The translations under genes and the position numbers were made by a program. Below the pieces are notes generated by a model, which saw nothing but the letters and a program-made list of their open reading frames with translations, was not told the origin of the DNA and made no database searches. Shown here in pieces: positions 61,357-61,789 of a DNA stretch of 61,789 bases; the stretch's first letter is position 1; the number at the start of each line of letters is the position of its first letter. The DNA comes from Candidatus Cloacimonadota bacterium (GTDB taxonomy: Bacteria > Cloacimonadota > Cloacimonadia > Cloacimonadales > TCS61): assembly GCA_030621085.1 (NCBI GenBank), contig JAUXIJ010000008.1, positions 1-61,789 of the forward strand, in the 5' to 3' direction.

Positions 61357-61789
61357 TATAGATTTTAAATTAAGAAAAGCAGACTTTACTATATATATTG
61401 TAACCTTAATTGTACTATCAATAGTAGTAGTTTTATTTATTTATCAAAAATTCATTTTTGCGTTTGTAATGGTAAGTATTCCTCTACTAGTTTATACAAG
61501 CACTTTAATATTTAAACAAAATTATTTTTTATTTTTAATATTTATGTTTTATTTTTTAGCTCCTCAAACTACATGGTATGATGTACTACCACCAATTTCT
61601 TATATTCATTCAATCCCTTTTTTTCTTATTACATGTATTTATACTTGTAAGAGATTTTATTGTCAATATTCTCTAAATAGAACAATGTTATTATTTTTAG
61701 TTTTAATTTTTTTTGGTTTTATCAAAGGGTTTATTTTAAATTATTCTCTCGGAAATGTTGTTGATGGTGCTATTAAGTTTGCTTATTAT
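61346..61789 (+). CDS. Polytopic membrane protein, probably Wzy/O-antigen-ligase-like (3' truncated by window)
   Basis: An open frame of 148 codons running off the end of the window. It starts at a GTG that overlaps the Wzz-type gene by 11 nt; no good ribosome site, so coupling is likely. At least five hydrophobic segments follow (FTIYIVTLIVLSIVVVLFIY, FIFAFVMVSIPLLVY, YFLFLIFMFYFLAP, and so on). Position after a Wzz gene and topology suggest an O-antigen polymerase or ligase; the diagnostic periplasmic loop lies outside. Confidence 0.6.
   Translation, partial: MENSIDFKLRKADFTIYIVTLIVLSIVVVLFIYQKFIFAFVMVSIPLLVYTSTLIFKQNYFLFLIFMFYFLAPQTTWYDVLPPISYIHSIPFFLITCIYTCKRFYCQYSLNRTMLLFLVLIFFGFIKGFILNYSLGNVVDGAIKFAYY

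Overview
The window looks like a chromosome segment of an uncultured, AT-rich, Gram-negative bacterium of the Fibrobacteres-Chlorobi-Bacteroidetes (FCB) group, most like Candidatus Cloacimonadota. The main clue is a set of large exported proteins that end in a FlgD-like type IX secretion (T9SS) sorting domain with the motif NYPNPFNP. Two outer-membrane barrel proteins, pyruvate phosphate dikinase and AsnA fit that reading. The phylum call is inference, because there is no rRNA or other marker in the window. No phage, IS element or CRISPR array is visible.

Layout. (1) 1-1170 is the 3' end of an exported T9SS cargo gene, followed by two hairpin terminators and a palindrome-rich gap. (2) 1777-4776 holds two related GT4 glycosyltransferases (minus). 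(3) 5223-17526 is a minus-strand block of exported proteins: two beta-helix proteins, two paralogous beta-propeller proteins (one frameshifted at a TA tract) and small secreted proteins. It ends with a degenerate nuclease-like protein, a lone response regulator and a tandem mini-gene. Two homologous ~205-bp leader elements, each with a possible switch-like fold and an 11-codon upstream ORF, lie in front of two of these genes. (4) 17684-27458 carries an ECF-like sigma factor, a YgiQ radical SAM enzyme, a cold-shock protein, a gingipain-like C25 peptidase, tRNA-Pro(CGG) and ppdK. (5) 27719-44380 is a plus-strand envelope polysaccharide operon of twelve genes with tight, often overlapping junctions. 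It encodes five GT4/GT39-type glycosyltransferases, a WcaJ-type initiating transferase, two deacetylase-fold proteins (one lacking catalytic residues), WecB, a Wzx flippase, a DHQ-synthase-family enzyme and an exported T9SS propeller protein. (6) 44397-57201 holds housekeeping and envelope genes: msrC, asnA, a lyase fused to an outer-membrane barrel, a PAP2-like protein, a zinc-ribbon membrane protein with a PP2C phosphatase, a CHI-like protein, a barrel protein, an MTA/SAH deaminase, a GNAT, a HgdB-like protein and a four-helix-bundle (IVS) protein flanked by short repeats. (7) 57313-61789 holds an ABC-F ATPase, tRNA-Pro(GGG) with a nearby tRNA-like fragment, nth, and the start of a second polysaccharide cluster (Wzz-like plus a partial Wzy-like membrane protein).

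How it fits together: much of the window serves the cell surface. One set of genes makes and exports polysaccharide; another supplies surface proteins carried by T9SS, whose attachment in known organisms depends on an anionic surface polysaccharide. The T9SS machinery itself is not in the window. The most novel-looking feature is the pair of leader elements at 10643-10849 and 16069-16272.
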